From NCBI GenBank assembly GCA_021106915.1, contig JAIOTH010000053.1, forward strand, positions 1 to 6,764: a stretch of DNA of 6,764 bases, written 5' to 3'. Of the stretch, positions 1-5,512 are shown one piece after another. Numbering within the stretch: position 1 is the stretch's first letter; each line of letters begins with the position of its first letter. Under the pieces are notes generated by a model that was given only the letters and a program-made list of their open reading frames with translations, searched no databases and had not been told where the DNA came from. The position numbers and the translations under genes are program-made. Source of the DNA: a bacterium (GTDB taxonomy: Bacteria; Patescibacteriota; Patescibacteriia; UBA1558; S5-K13).

Positions 1-254
1 GCTACAACTGGCACCATTTGTTTAAATTTAAACTTTGGGGAAAAATTCATTATATTTTTCATAGTTTTGTTTTCGCGTCTAGTTTCCAAAAGCTTGTTTT
101 TAAGTGCTAATTTAAACTTTTCAGAAGCCGGCTCGAGTTTGAATTTAGATTGTTTAATTTTCTCTTCTGCCTTCAATAACGAAACAGAGCCTAAATTATT
201 ACACTTTTTTAAATCATCTTTTTTTGATGAATTTTTATTTTTTTTGTTTATCAT
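1..254 (-). CDS. Probable membrane-anchored anti-sigma-like protein, N-terminal part (cut by window edge)
   Basis: An open frame starts at the ATG at 254-252 and runs uninterrupted off the left edge, giving 84 residues. The start lies 20 nt inside the 3' end of the sigma factor gene, in another frame, an arrangement typical of translational coupling. The visible part is basic and hydrophilic (many Lys, Asn, Ser). It contains a stretch reading roughly EPASEKFKLALKNKLLE at residues 41-57, which resembles the 'P-x-x-F-x-x-x-L-x-x-x-L' segment that precedes the membrane helix in anti-sigma-type proteins paired with ECF factors, including DUF5667-type proteins of Patescibacteria. The last visible residues, MVPVV, look like the start of a membrane helix. 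The role (holding the neighbouring sigma factor at the membrane) is inferred from position and shape; the diagnostic C-terminal domain lies outside the window. There is no good Shine-Dalgarno site, which fits coupling to the upstream gene. Confidence 0.6.
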   Translation of the reverse strand, partial: MINKKNKNSSKKDDLKKCNNLGSVSLLKAEEKIKQSKFKLEPASEKFKLALKNKLLETRRENKTMKNIMNFSPKFKFKQMVPVV

Positions 255-807
255 ATATTTTATTAAAATTTTTAAGAGCTCGAAAAGTTAAAACTCGCAC
301 ATTATTAATAGATATCTTTAAAATTTCTGATATTTCACCACCATCCATTTCTGCAAAAAATTTAAAATACAAAATTTCTGAATATCTTTTAGGCATTTTT
401 CTTAAAATAATATTCACCATTTCCTGATTTTCTAATACAATAAATTTTTCTTCTGGCGATTTTTCTTCTGACTCTAAAACATTTTCAAACTTTTCTAAAT
501 CTAAATCTTTCCTTTTTCCAGATTTACGATAATGATCTATTAATTTATTGGTAGCTATCCTATAAATCCAAGCCTTAAAATAACCCTCTTTTTGACTAAA
601 CTTCTTTAAATTACTAAAAACCTTTAAAAATGTCTCTGACATTAAATCTTCAGCAACCTCTCGATTTCCAGTTCTTTTAAACAAATAGCCATATATTTTT
701 GGAAAATAATAATTATATAAAATTTCAAAAGCTTGATCATCATTAACAGCTTTTTTGATTAATTCAAATTCATTTTCCAAAACATCTTTTTTTTCACCAT
801 CAACCAT
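235..807 (-). CDS. ECF-type RNA polymerase sigma factor (sigma-70 family)
   Basis: A 190-residue protein of typical ECF length. Residues about 25-95 form the sigma-70 region 2 domain: the helix around YFPKIYGYLFKRTGNREVAE, then DLMSETFLKVF, then the region 2.3/2.4 segment GYFKAWIYRIATNKLIDHYR (75-94), which binds the -10 DNA. A charged linker (about 96-126) leads to region 4 (about 128-183), with RKMPKRYSEILYFKFF followed by the helix-turn-helix EISEILKISINNVRVLTFRA, which binds the -35 DNA. Regions 1 and 3 are absent, as expected of ECF factors. The product directs RNA polymerase to a dedicated regulon, probably in response to a cell-surface signal relayed by the overlapping downstream membrane protein. 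The start at 807 lacks a clear Shine-Dalgarno site. A candidate promoter lies at 876-904. The stimulus and targets cannot be read from the sequence. Family assignment is firm. Confidence 0.95.
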   Translation of the reverse strand: MVDGEKKDVLENEFELIKKAVNDDQAFEILYNYYFPKIYGYLFKRTGNREVAEDLMSETFLKVFSNLKKFSQKEGYFKAWIYRIATNKLIDHYRKSGKRKDLDLEKFENVLESEEKSPEEKFIVLENQEMVNIILRKMPKRYSEILYFKFFAEMDGGEISEILKISINNVRVLTFRALKNFNKIYDKQKK

Positions 808-835
808 GGTTCTATAATTTAAAACGAATAATAAG

Positions 836-855
836 AAAAAGCATTACGCTTTTTT
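836..855 (-). terminator. Hairpin with T-rich flank between the transporter and sigma genes
   Basis: Arms AAAAAGC (836-842) and GCTTTTT (848-854) enclose a five-base loop. On the minus strand the stem is followed by a T-rich stretch (TTTTTCTTATTATT), so it could end transcripts of the NicO gene, which stops about 100 nt upstream. The plus strand also has six T after the stem. The A-T part of the stem is weak. It also sits in the putative 5' leader of the sigma gene, where it could attenuate instead. Confidence 0.4.
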
Positions 856-875
856 AAGATTACTTAAAAAACTAA

Positions 876-904
876 AATCTAAAACAAATATAATTATTTT
901 TCAA
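876..904 (-). promoter_or_regulatory. Candidate sigma-70 promoter for the ECF sigma gene
   Basis: On the minus strand TTGAAA (904-899) is followed after exactly 17 nt by TAGATT (881-876), about 70 nt before the sigma start codon. The -35 matches consensus at five of six positions and the -10 at four of six. In DNA this AT-rich such matches arise by chance fairly often, so this is a candidate only. Confidence 0.35.
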
Positions 905-955
905 CTCTTATTTTAATTATACTAAAAAATTCATAAAAAGAAAAAATAAAATTTA

Positions 956-2638
956 CTAAATCAATAAAAAAATTGCCACAATTAATAATAAAACAGCTGA
1001 TATAATTGAAGATATTTTTGAAAAAAATTTTAATTTTGAAACAAGCTTATTTTTAACTTTAATAATTACAAAACTAAACATCAAAAGAGTTGTCCAAATT
1101 CCCAAACCAAAAACAATAATTACTGGCACAATCCAAGCAATCTTACCAATACTCAAAAGAATAACCATAATCGCCCAACCAATTGTACAAGGAGCAAGTC
1201 CTGCGATAAAAGCTAATGTTGCCGCTTTTTTAGCGCTTGAACTATGACTATATTCGTCCTGAGGTATAAAATTTTTAATCAAATAATACAAAGCCATTAG
1301 CAATAAAACATAAGCTCCAAATTTTTGTAAAGCGTTTATGTAATTATAAACATTACCTGAATAAGATAATAATTTAAAAACAAGAGACAAGACAATAACA
1401 TCCGCCAAATGAGTAATAGTCATAATCGACGAAAAAATCAAAGCATCTTTTTTGCCCTTATCATACTCCACTAAATATGAAATCAATATTCCCTTGCCAT
1501 GACCACTTTCAAAAGCATGCAAAACACCTAAAATATAAATTAGTAATAAAATAAAAAATTTAGATAAAAACCCATCTTGATCAAACAAAATTTTAATTTT
1601 ATCTAAAAACTTTTGTAGCCTTCCTGTCTTAAAAAATCTAGCTGAATTTATTTTTTCAGTTTTAATACTTTCTTCTGAAGTGACTACAATTTTATCTTGT
1701 TGCTTATTTACTAACTGTAAATTATTTTTTTCCAAATTTTCCTTTTGCTCATTTTTAATTTCAGTTTCATCGATTTCTTCTATTTGATTTTTAACTTGTT
1801 CAACTTTATTACCAACAAAATTCTCGTATTCATCCTTTTTGAAATAATTATTATATTTATTTTTTGCTTCATCAATAGATACTTTTTCTTTTTGCCCTGG
1901 TGAAACATTCCAATCCAAGGGATCCCAACCATTATCCACTTCTTCTCTATCTGTATACCCATCAAAATCCGAATCTGAAATATTCAAATTTGTATTATAT
2001 AATTTTTCCTCATCATCAGATAAACCATCATTATCAGTATCAACTATTTTAACTGCATTATTAAATTCACTCCTAAAATCAAAAACTCCTGATATTATTT
2101 TTGCCGTTAAAATCTTCTCGCTATATTCATTTCCTCCCCTAATAAATGTCTGAATCTGTCCATTCTTAAAAAATACCATTTTATTAGTCTGTAAATTCGA
2201 ATATTCAATGAATAATTCATTAGTATATTTAAATTCAGCTATTATATTTTTACAATCTAACACATAATCAATCTCTAACCCACCACCCAGTATTTCAAAT
2301 TCATCCATTGGCGGTAAATTAGCGGAAATCATTTGGCATTTTATTTCATTATTTTTAAATGACAAATTACTATCCAAATAATCAACAATAACTTCTTTGT
2401 GCTTATAAAAATCTGCTGATGAGCTATGACTAATCTCTTTACTATCAAAAAGTAAACCAATCAAAAATGGATGAACATAGGTACGTACTTCAATTTTTGA
2501 ACTATCACTAGAAACATAAAACTCACTGCCAGTAATGTCCAAAGGATGTGCTAAAATTTTAGGTATATTAAAAAATATCCCCATTAAAAAAATAATAAAA
2601 ATCAAAAAAATATTCTTTTTTATATTCTCTACTTTCAT
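956..2638 (-). CDS. NicO-family nickel/cobalt exporter fused to an exported domain and TSP3 repeats
   Basis: A 560-residue protein built in four parts. Residues 1-30 are a signal peptide or anchor (basic start, hydrophobic 9-29) ending ILA-HPLD. Residues 31-198 are an exported domain; the 'AHPL' mature start is common in the outer domains of NicO and HupE-type proteins. Residues 200-241 carry two thrombospondin-type-3 calcium-binding repeats (DTDNDGLSDDEE and DSDFDGYTDREE). Residues 242-358 are a charged, Lys/Glu-rich linker. Residues 361-560 are the NicO transporter domain with about six membrane helices and the family motifs HAFESGHGK (374-382), a TH pair at 409-410 and a PC pair at 483-484. 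The family exports Ni2+ or Co2+ using membrane energy; the histidines of the first motif are expected to bind metal. The His-rich loop of RcnA is absent, so the substrate is uncertain. No metal-binding regulator or accessory gene is adjacent. The TSP3 insertion is unusual in such a transporter. No clear Shine-Dalgarno site precedes the ATG. Confidence 0.85.
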   Translation of the reverse strand: MKVENIKKNIFLIFIIFLMGIFFNIPKILAHPLDITGSEFYVSSDSSKIEVRTYVHPFLIGLLFDSKEISHSSSADFYKHKEVIVDYLDSNLSFKNNEIKCQMISANLPPMDEFEILGGGLEIDYVLDCKNIIAEFKYTNELFIEYSNLQTNKMVFFKNGQIQTFIRGGNEYSEKILTAKIISGVFDFRSEFNNAVKIVDTDNDGLSDDEEKLYNTNLNISDSDFDGYTDREEVDNGWDPLDWNVSPGQKEKVSIDEAKNKYNNYFKKDEYENFVGNKVEQVKNQIEEIDETEIKNEQKENLEKNNLQLVNKQQDKIVVTSEESIKTEKINSARFFKTGRLQKFLDKIKILFDQDGFLSKFFILLLIYILGVLHAFESGHGKGILISYLVEYDKGKKDALIFSSIMTITHLADVIVLSLVFKLLSYSGNVYNYINALQKFGAYVLLLMALYYLIKNFIPQDEYSHSSSAKKAATLAFIAGLAPCTIGWAIMVILLSIGKIAWIVPVIIVFGLGIWTTLLMFSFVIIKVKNKLVSKLKFFSKISSIISAVLLLIVAIFLLI

Positions 2639-2676
2639 TTTTTTAATTTTGAAACTAGAACTATTACCTATAAGCT

Positions 2677-2682
2677 ATTATA
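2677..2682 (-). promoter_or_regulatory. Candidate -10 box for the NicO gene
   Basis: A perfect TATAAT on the minus strand lies about 39 nt before the NicO start codon. The hexamer 17 nt upstream (TTAATT) is a poor -35 match. Position relative to the gene is reasonable, but the region is very AT-rich. Confidence 0.35.
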
Positions 2683-2727
2683 ACATTGTTTAAATTATAA
2701 ATTAAAAAATTGTTTAACGAGGTTGAC

Positions 2728-2824
2728 CCCATTAAATAATTTTATCCCTTTCCTAATTAAGTATAAATATTTATTTTATTTTTCCCACATTTATAGTATT
2801 ATAATTTAAATCTTATTTAACGGG
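2728..2824 (+). mobile_element. MITE-like element, copy 1, with terminal inverted repeats and a GTTGAC flank duplication
   Basis: This 97-bp AT-rich segment begins CCCATTAAATAA and ends in the inverted form TTATTTAACGGG, so the ends are inverted repeats with one mismatch over 12 bases. It is flanked directly by GTTGAC at 2722-2727 and 2825-2830, as a 6-bp target-site duplication would be. A related 91-bp element lies inverted at 3195-3285. Read in the same direction, both share in order CCCATTA, TTTTATC, TATAAAT, TTTTCCCA, ATTTATAG and TAACGGG. They also share the same left/right asymmetry of the ends (CCCAT at one end, CCCGT at the other). No protein is encoded. The interpretation as a miniature transposable element moved by a transposase elsewhere is inference. 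One caution is that the left flank TTTAACGAGG itself resembles the right end, so the direct repeat spans 15 bases with one mismatch. Confidence 0.6.
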
Positions 2825-2825
2825 G

Positions 2826-2854
2826 TTGACTTATTTTAAAAATAAAGTTAAACT
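2826..2854 (+). promoter_or_regulatory. Candidate promoter of the toxin-antitoxin operon
   Basis: TTGACT (2826-2831) and TAAACT (2849-2854) are separated by 17 nt. The -35 matches consensus at five of six positions and the -10 at four of six. Transcription would begin near 2861, leaving a leader of about 100 nt. The TTGAC part lies within the right-hand GTTGAC flank of the adjacent MITE-like element, so an insertion that duplicated its target would have kept the -35 box. Confidence 0.45.
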
Positions 2855-2899
2855 TAAGGTAATCTTAAAATTAACAATTCATTTTCGCTTTCTTCTGCA

Positions 2900-2926
2900 T
2901 TATGACTTCATTTTATTACGTCATAA
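2900..2926 (+). promoter_or_regulatory. Inverted repeat upstream of the antitoxin, possible operator or leader hairpin
   Basis: TTATGAC (2900-2906) and GTCATAA (2920-2926) are perfect inverted arms separated by 13 nt, five bases before the GAAGGA ribosome-binding motif at 2931-2936. Antitoxins of the Phd/YefM type usually repress their own operon by binding palindromes near the promoter. This site is downstream of the best promoter candidate, so it could be an operator or an mRNA hairpin. The link is inferred from position. Confidence 0.35.
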
Positions 2927-2965
2927 CTCCGAAGGACAAAAAAGTTGCGATGGACAAAAAAATTT

Positions 2966-3181
2966 ATGGAAACATTAGTCGGTTTAAAAAAACTAAGAGA
3001 AAATATGAACATTTATATTGAACAAGTTAATCAAGGTAAATCTTTTATTATTCTTCGTAAATCAAAACCTCTTTTTAAAATCTCTCCTCTATTAGAAGAA
3101 GGGCTATGGGAACCAGTAATTGATTTTACTAAAATAAAAAAAGGTGGTCTGGATATTGATAAATTAATCTCTCGACTATAA
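2966..3181 (+). CDS. Phd/YefM-like type II antitoxin
   Basis: A 71-residue protein from the ATG at 2966, the usual size for the family. The N-terminal half, LVGLKKLRENMNIYIEQVNQ followed by GKSFIILRKSKPLFKISPL, matches the Phd/YefM DNA-binding fold: helix, 'LREN', then the beta strands with 'G-x-S-F-x-(I/V)-x-(R/K)-x-x-x-P-x-F-x-I'. The C-terminal stretch with WEPVIDFTKIKKGGLDIDKLI would be the toxin-binding tail. It should neutralise the RelE/ParE-like product encoded downstream and repress the shared operon. The start is ambiguous. A TTG at 2945 in the same frame adds seven residues (MRWTKKF) and has the better ribosome site (GAAGGA at 2931-2936, 8 nt spacing). The ATG at 2966 fits the family N-terminus but has only a weak GATGGA upstream. 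The gene is bracketed by two inverted MITE-like elements, and the distance to the toxin (104 nt) is large for such operons. Confidence 0.85.
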   Translation: METLVGLKKLRENMNIYIEQVNQGKSFIILRKSKPLFKISPLLEEGLWEPVIDFTKIKKGGLDIDKLISRL

Positions 3182-3194
3182 TTATATGGTTTAT

Positions 3195-3285
3195 CCCGTT
3201 AGATAAAATAAGGAGCTATAAATTTATCTTTAATAATGGGAAAATATTAATTTATATTTAGAATGATAAAATAAAATCTAATGGG
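3195..3285 (-). mobile_element. MITE-like element, copy 2, inverted, between antitoxin and toxin
   Basis: A 91-bp segment with ends CCCGTTAGAT (3195-3204) and ATCTAATGGG (3276-3285), which pair over 10 bases with a single G-U in the plus-strand RNA. Read on the minus strand it shares six blocks in the same order with the 2728-2824 element: CCCATTA at 3285-3279, TTTTATC at 3271-3265, TATAAAT at 3256-3250, TTTTCCCA at 3244-3237, ATTTATAG at 3223-3216 and TAACGGG at 3201-3195. Its last base touches the A of the toxin ATG at 3286. The flanks GTTTAT and ATGTAT agree at four of six bases, so a target duplication is at best decayed. It contains AAGGAG (3210-3215), but the next ATG (3236) opens only four codons and is out of frame with the toxin. 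Confidence 0.6.
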
Positions 3286-3528
3286 ATGTATAAAATTCAA
3301 AAAGTCTTAAAAAAATTAAATTCTTCAGAAAAAAAACGAATCAAACTAATTTTAATCAGCTTAAAAAATGGAAAAATAAAAAATTTAGACCTTAAGAAGC
3401 TTAAAGGTCAAAAAGATATCTACCGAATACGCAAAGGTAAAATTAGAATAATTTACAAAATTAATAAAAATAAAAAAATTAATATTCTAAGCATTGAAAG
3501 AAGAAGTGACACAAGCTACAAATTATAA
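3286..3528 (+). CDS. RelE/ParE-superfamily toxin
   Basis: An 80-residue very basic protein. An N-terminal helical pair (about residues 4-30) is followed by the characteristic core LDLKKLKGQKDIYRIRKGKI (34-53), then RIIYKI, a final strand INILSIERR (65-73) and a C-terminal SDTSYKL. The pattern 'L-x-x-L-K-G-x-x-x-x-(F/Y)-R-(I/V)-R-x-G-x-x-R-(I/V)-I-Y' is diagnostic of the RelE/ParE fold. RelE members cleave mRNA on the ribosome while ParE members poison gyrase; the sequence alone does not settle which. The final ERR...Y pattern is common in RelE-like members with an 'ERR-x-x-x-x-Y' tail. It lies downstream of a Phd/YefM-like antitoxin on the same strand. The start codon directly abuts a MITE-like element and lacks a Shine-Dalgarno site; an in-frame stop at 3259-3261 rules out a longer ATG-started product. 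The stop codon is 7 nt from the convergent helicase stop, with no clear terminator between. Confidence 0.87.
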   Translation: MYKIQKVLKKLNSSEKKRIKLILISLKNGKIKNLDLKKLKGQKDIYRIRKGKIRIIYKINKNKKINILSIERRSDTSYKL

Positions 3529-3535
3529 TATCTTT

Positions 3536-5182
3536 CTATTTTAAATTTTTCATATTTAACCTCACTAACTTTAAATCATCATAAGAATATTTTTCCTTTA
3601 AATATTCATAAACTGGTTTTAATTTTTCTAAACCACATTTATTAAAACCTTTTTCTATCTTTTTATAAATAGTCTTCTTGGGCATTAAATATTCAATATC
3701 TATCTGTATTTCATCTGCAATGAGTTTTTCTAAATGATTAACAATTGTTATTTGTTTTAAGCCTTCTTTCTTAGCTATTTTTTCTAAACTTAATCCTTGC
3801 TTAATAAGCTCTAATGTTTCTAATTTATTTGGTTTCTTTTTTTCTTTTTTCTGGAATATATCTTGAACTAAATTATCTTGGACAAATTTATCCTGTCGCT
3901 CTTGTATTTCTTGATCTGATATTTCCTTTAATAATTTAAAATTATTAACTGATCTGGTCTGTAAAGTTTTATCAAAAATCAAAATCTGAGAATTAACCTC
4001 CAGAGCCATAGAATTAAAACCTTTTAATTTCAATCCTTCCAAATTTCTAACCCTAGAAAGAGCTACGTAGCCCATACCTGGCGTAAATGCTTTTGATAAA
4101 TCAATTTCTGCTAAATCTAAACTCATTCCCTGACTTTTGTGGATGGTAATTGCCCAAGCTAGTCGCAAAGGAAATTGTCTAATTTCCGCTAATTTTTTTT
4201 CACCTTCTTCAATTATCCAAACATCTGGTTTTACAAAAATTATTTTTCCGCTCTTAATTCTAACCTGGGGATAATCTGTAAATTTATCAAATCCAATTAC
4301 CTCTCCCAAGGTACCATTGACTACTCCTACTTCAAAATTATTTTTTACAAACATAACTTTGGCACCAACTTTTAAAATTAAATTTTCTGGTACTAAGCAA
4401 GTTTTTTTCAAAATTTCTACTATATTTTTTCGACCGCTATAAGTCATTTCATACTGCTTAGGCTTATTCTTAATTTTATCAAGTTCTTTTAAATTCATTT
4501 CATCAACATCTACATTATGAGTATAAAGTTTTGTTGGTTCAATATAAAAATCAAAATTCTGATTAATTTTTTGATTAAGCAAATCACGACTTACTCTACT
4601 CACTTGTCCAGATCTAATTTCATTTAAAATATTTATAAAATGCACATCATCTTGACGAAACTGCTCATCTAAATAACAAATTCTGGGATTCATACTTTGC
4701 CAAATATTTGATTCGATGATAAATTTTGCTTTTTGTCCGTATTTAGCAACTGGCGGAAGTTGAAAAAAATCACCTGATAAAACAATCTGCATTCCTCCAA
4801 AAGGACGTAAATCCTTACGAAAAATCTGACATAATTGATTAACCAAATCTAATTGATGAGCATGGAGCATAGAAACTTCATCAATAATCAAAACTGATGT
4901 TCCTAAATAATGTTTTTTTAAATAACTTTTTTTCAAAAGCTTTTTTATGTCCTGTTCTGTTATTTCGTCCTTAATACCCATTCCCGACCAAGAATGAATT
5001 GTAGTCCCACCTAGATGAGTAGCAGCAATTCCAGTAGAAGCTGTAATCGCCACGGGAATATGCTTCTCTTTCAAATATTCGACATATTTATTTAAAACAT
5101 AAGTCTTACCAGCTCCAGCTCGACCAGTCAAAAAAACATTTTGTCCCATTTTTAAAATATTTAAAGCTTGTTCTTGTTTCAT
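3536..5182 (-). CDS. Pif1-family ATP-dependent DNA helicase with C-terminal helix-turn-helix
   Basis: A 548-residue superfamily 1B helicase. Visible motifs in order: a Q-motif-like start (EQALNIL), Walker A GRAGAGKT (20-27), motif Ia with TASTGIAA (48-55), Walker B LIIDEVSM (98-105), motif III GDFFQLPP (137-144), FRQDD (175-179), motif V TIHKSQGMS (346-354) and motif VI GYVALSRVRN (371-380). All catalytic residues look intact. Residues about 451-497 form a helix-turn-helix (ETLELIKQGLSLEKIAKKEG, then ITIVNHLEKL), like the HTH_40-type domains appended to some bacterial helicases, perhaps for DNA targeting. Pif1 enzymes unwind DNA 5' to 3', resolving structured DNA such as G-quadruplexes and aiding replication or recombination. 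The gene stands alone and converges on the toxin gene. An extended -10 box lies just upstream; no Shine-Dalgarno site is visible, so the mRNA may have a short, unstructured leader. Confidence 0.93.
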   Translation of the reverse strand: MKQEQALNILKMGQNVFLTGRAGAGKTYVLNKYVEYLKEKHIPVAITASTGIAATHLGGTTIHSWSGMGIKDEITEQDIKKLLKKSYLKKHYLGTSVLIIDEVSMLHAHQLDLVNQLCQIFRKDLRPFGGMQIVLSGDFFQLPPVAKYGQKAKFIIESNIWQSMNPRICYLDEQFRQDDVHFINILNEIRSGQVSRVSRDLLNQKINQNFDFYIEPTKLYTHNVDVDEMNLKELDKIKNKPKQYEMTYSGRKNIVEILKKTCLVPENLILKVGAKVMFVKNNFEVGVVNGTLGEVIGFDKFTDYPQVRIKSGKIIFVKPDVWIIEEGEKKLAEIRQFPLRLAWAITIHKSQGMSLDLAEIDLSKAFTPGMGYVALSRVRNLEGLKLKGFNSMALEVNSQILIFDKTLQTRSVNNFKLLKEISDQEIQERQDKFVQDNLVQDIFQKKEKKKPNKLETLELIKQGLSLEKIAKKEGLKQITIVNHLEKLIADEIQIDIEYLMPKKTIYKKIEKGFNKCGLEKLKPVYEYLKEKYSYDDLKLVRLNMKNLK

Positions 5183-5210
5183 TGTATTAAATTATTTTTA
5201 TTCTTATTAC

Positions 5211-5219
5211 AGTATACCA
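5211..5219 (-). promoter_or_regulatory. Extended -10 promoter of the helicase gene
   Basis: The minus strand reads TGGTATACT (5219-5211), a TG-N extended -10 with a five-of-six match to TATAAT. No good -35 is present at 16-18 nt, which the TG extension can compensate. Transcription would begin about 20 nt before the helicase ATG. Confidence 0.5.
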
Positions 5220-5284
5220 TTATCACTACCCAAACTTACAATTAAAACTGAAAAATTTCAATACTTTTATACACAATAAAAATA

Positions 5285-5305
5285 GCCGTCTAAAAAATTG
5301 ACGGC
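5285..5305 (-). terminator. GC-rich hairpin with T-rich flank upstream of the helicase
   Basis: Arms GCCGTC (5285-5290) and GACGGC (5300-5305) flank a nine-base loop. On the minus strand the stem is followed by TATTTTTATT. This is the most GC-rich hairpin in an otherwise AT-rich gap. It would stop minus-strand transcripts coming from the repeat region before they reach the helicase promoter. Confidence 0.5.
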
Positions 5306-5365
5306 CATAAAATAAAAACCAATTTCTCACCCGACATTTTTATAAACAAAATACTTTCCTAAAAC

Positions 5366-5390
5366 AAAAAACATTGCTTTTAACAATGTT
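5366..5390 (-). terminator. Terminator-like hairpin directly after repeat copy 1
   Basis: On the minus strand AACATTG (5390-5384) and CAATGTT (5376-5370) form a 7-bp stem with a 7-nt loop, continuing into a run of six T (5371-5366). It begins six bases after the 51-bp repeat ends. The same arrangement, repeat followed by hairpin and T6, is found at the second copy. Confidence 0.5.
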
Positions 5391-5396
5391 CAATGA

Positions 5397-5447
5397 TGGC
5401 TTCCCTTAGCCTCTACTCTTCGAACTTATTGTATGAAAAACGTTTAA
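5397..5447 (-). repeat. 51-bp direct repeat, copy 1 (possible structured RNA)
   Basis: This segment matches 5867-5917 base for base except at three positions (5431, 5436, 5440 against 5901, 5906, 5910), exactly 470 bp apart. The orientation given is that of the presumed RNA, because each copy is followed on the minus strand by a hairpin and T6. In the minus-strand RNA GGCU-AAGGGA-AGCC can form a small hairpin. GUUUUUC near the 5' end can instead pair with GGGAAGC. The copy lies just beyond the terminator of the 90-residue gene and about 215 nt upstream of the helicase start. I do not recognise it as a named RNA family. Confidence 0.7.
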
Positions 5448-5450
5448 AAT

Positions 5451-5485
5451 AAAAAATGGGAATTGCTTTTGTTGGCAATCCCCAT
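5451..5485 (-). terminator. Rho-independent terminator of the 90-residue gene
   Basis: In minus-strand RNA, AUGGGGAUUGC (from 5485) pairs with GCAAUUCCCAU (ending 5456) over 11 bp with one G-U, around an 8-nt loop, and continues directly into UUUUU followed by A and more U. It begins 28 nt after the stop codon of the 5513-5785 gene. This is the strongest terminator in the window. Confidence 0.85.
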
Positions 5486-5512
5486 TCATTTAAAATCTTA
5501 ATGAGATTAGAA

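Noticed and set aside
67..427. Two plus-strand open frames of 67-74 codons
   Set aside because: They lie antisense to the sigma factor and anti-sigma-like genes, have no convincing ribosome site and encode low-complexity Phe/Leu/Ile/Ser-rich translations typical of the reverse strand of AT-rich genes.
1780..1965. Minus-strand open frame of 61 codons
   Set aside because: It lies wholly inside the NicO-protein gene in another frame, and that gene has clear domain support across the same bases.
2701..2737. Minus-strand hairpin TTTAATGGGG/CCTCGTTAAA with a T run as a terminator
   Set aside because: It forms on paper (10 bp with two G-U pairs) but no minus-strand gene lies upstream of it. It is better explained by the element end meeting a similar-looking flank.
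3236..3250. Alternative toxin start or leader at the ATG at 3236 behind AAGGAG
   Set aside because: It encodes only four codons before a stop, is out of frame with the toxin, and the spacing to AAGGAG (20 nt) is too long.
3529..3535. Shared terminator between the convergent toxin and helicase genes
   Set aside because: Only 7 nt separate the stops, and I found no GC-containing stem with a T run in or around the gap.
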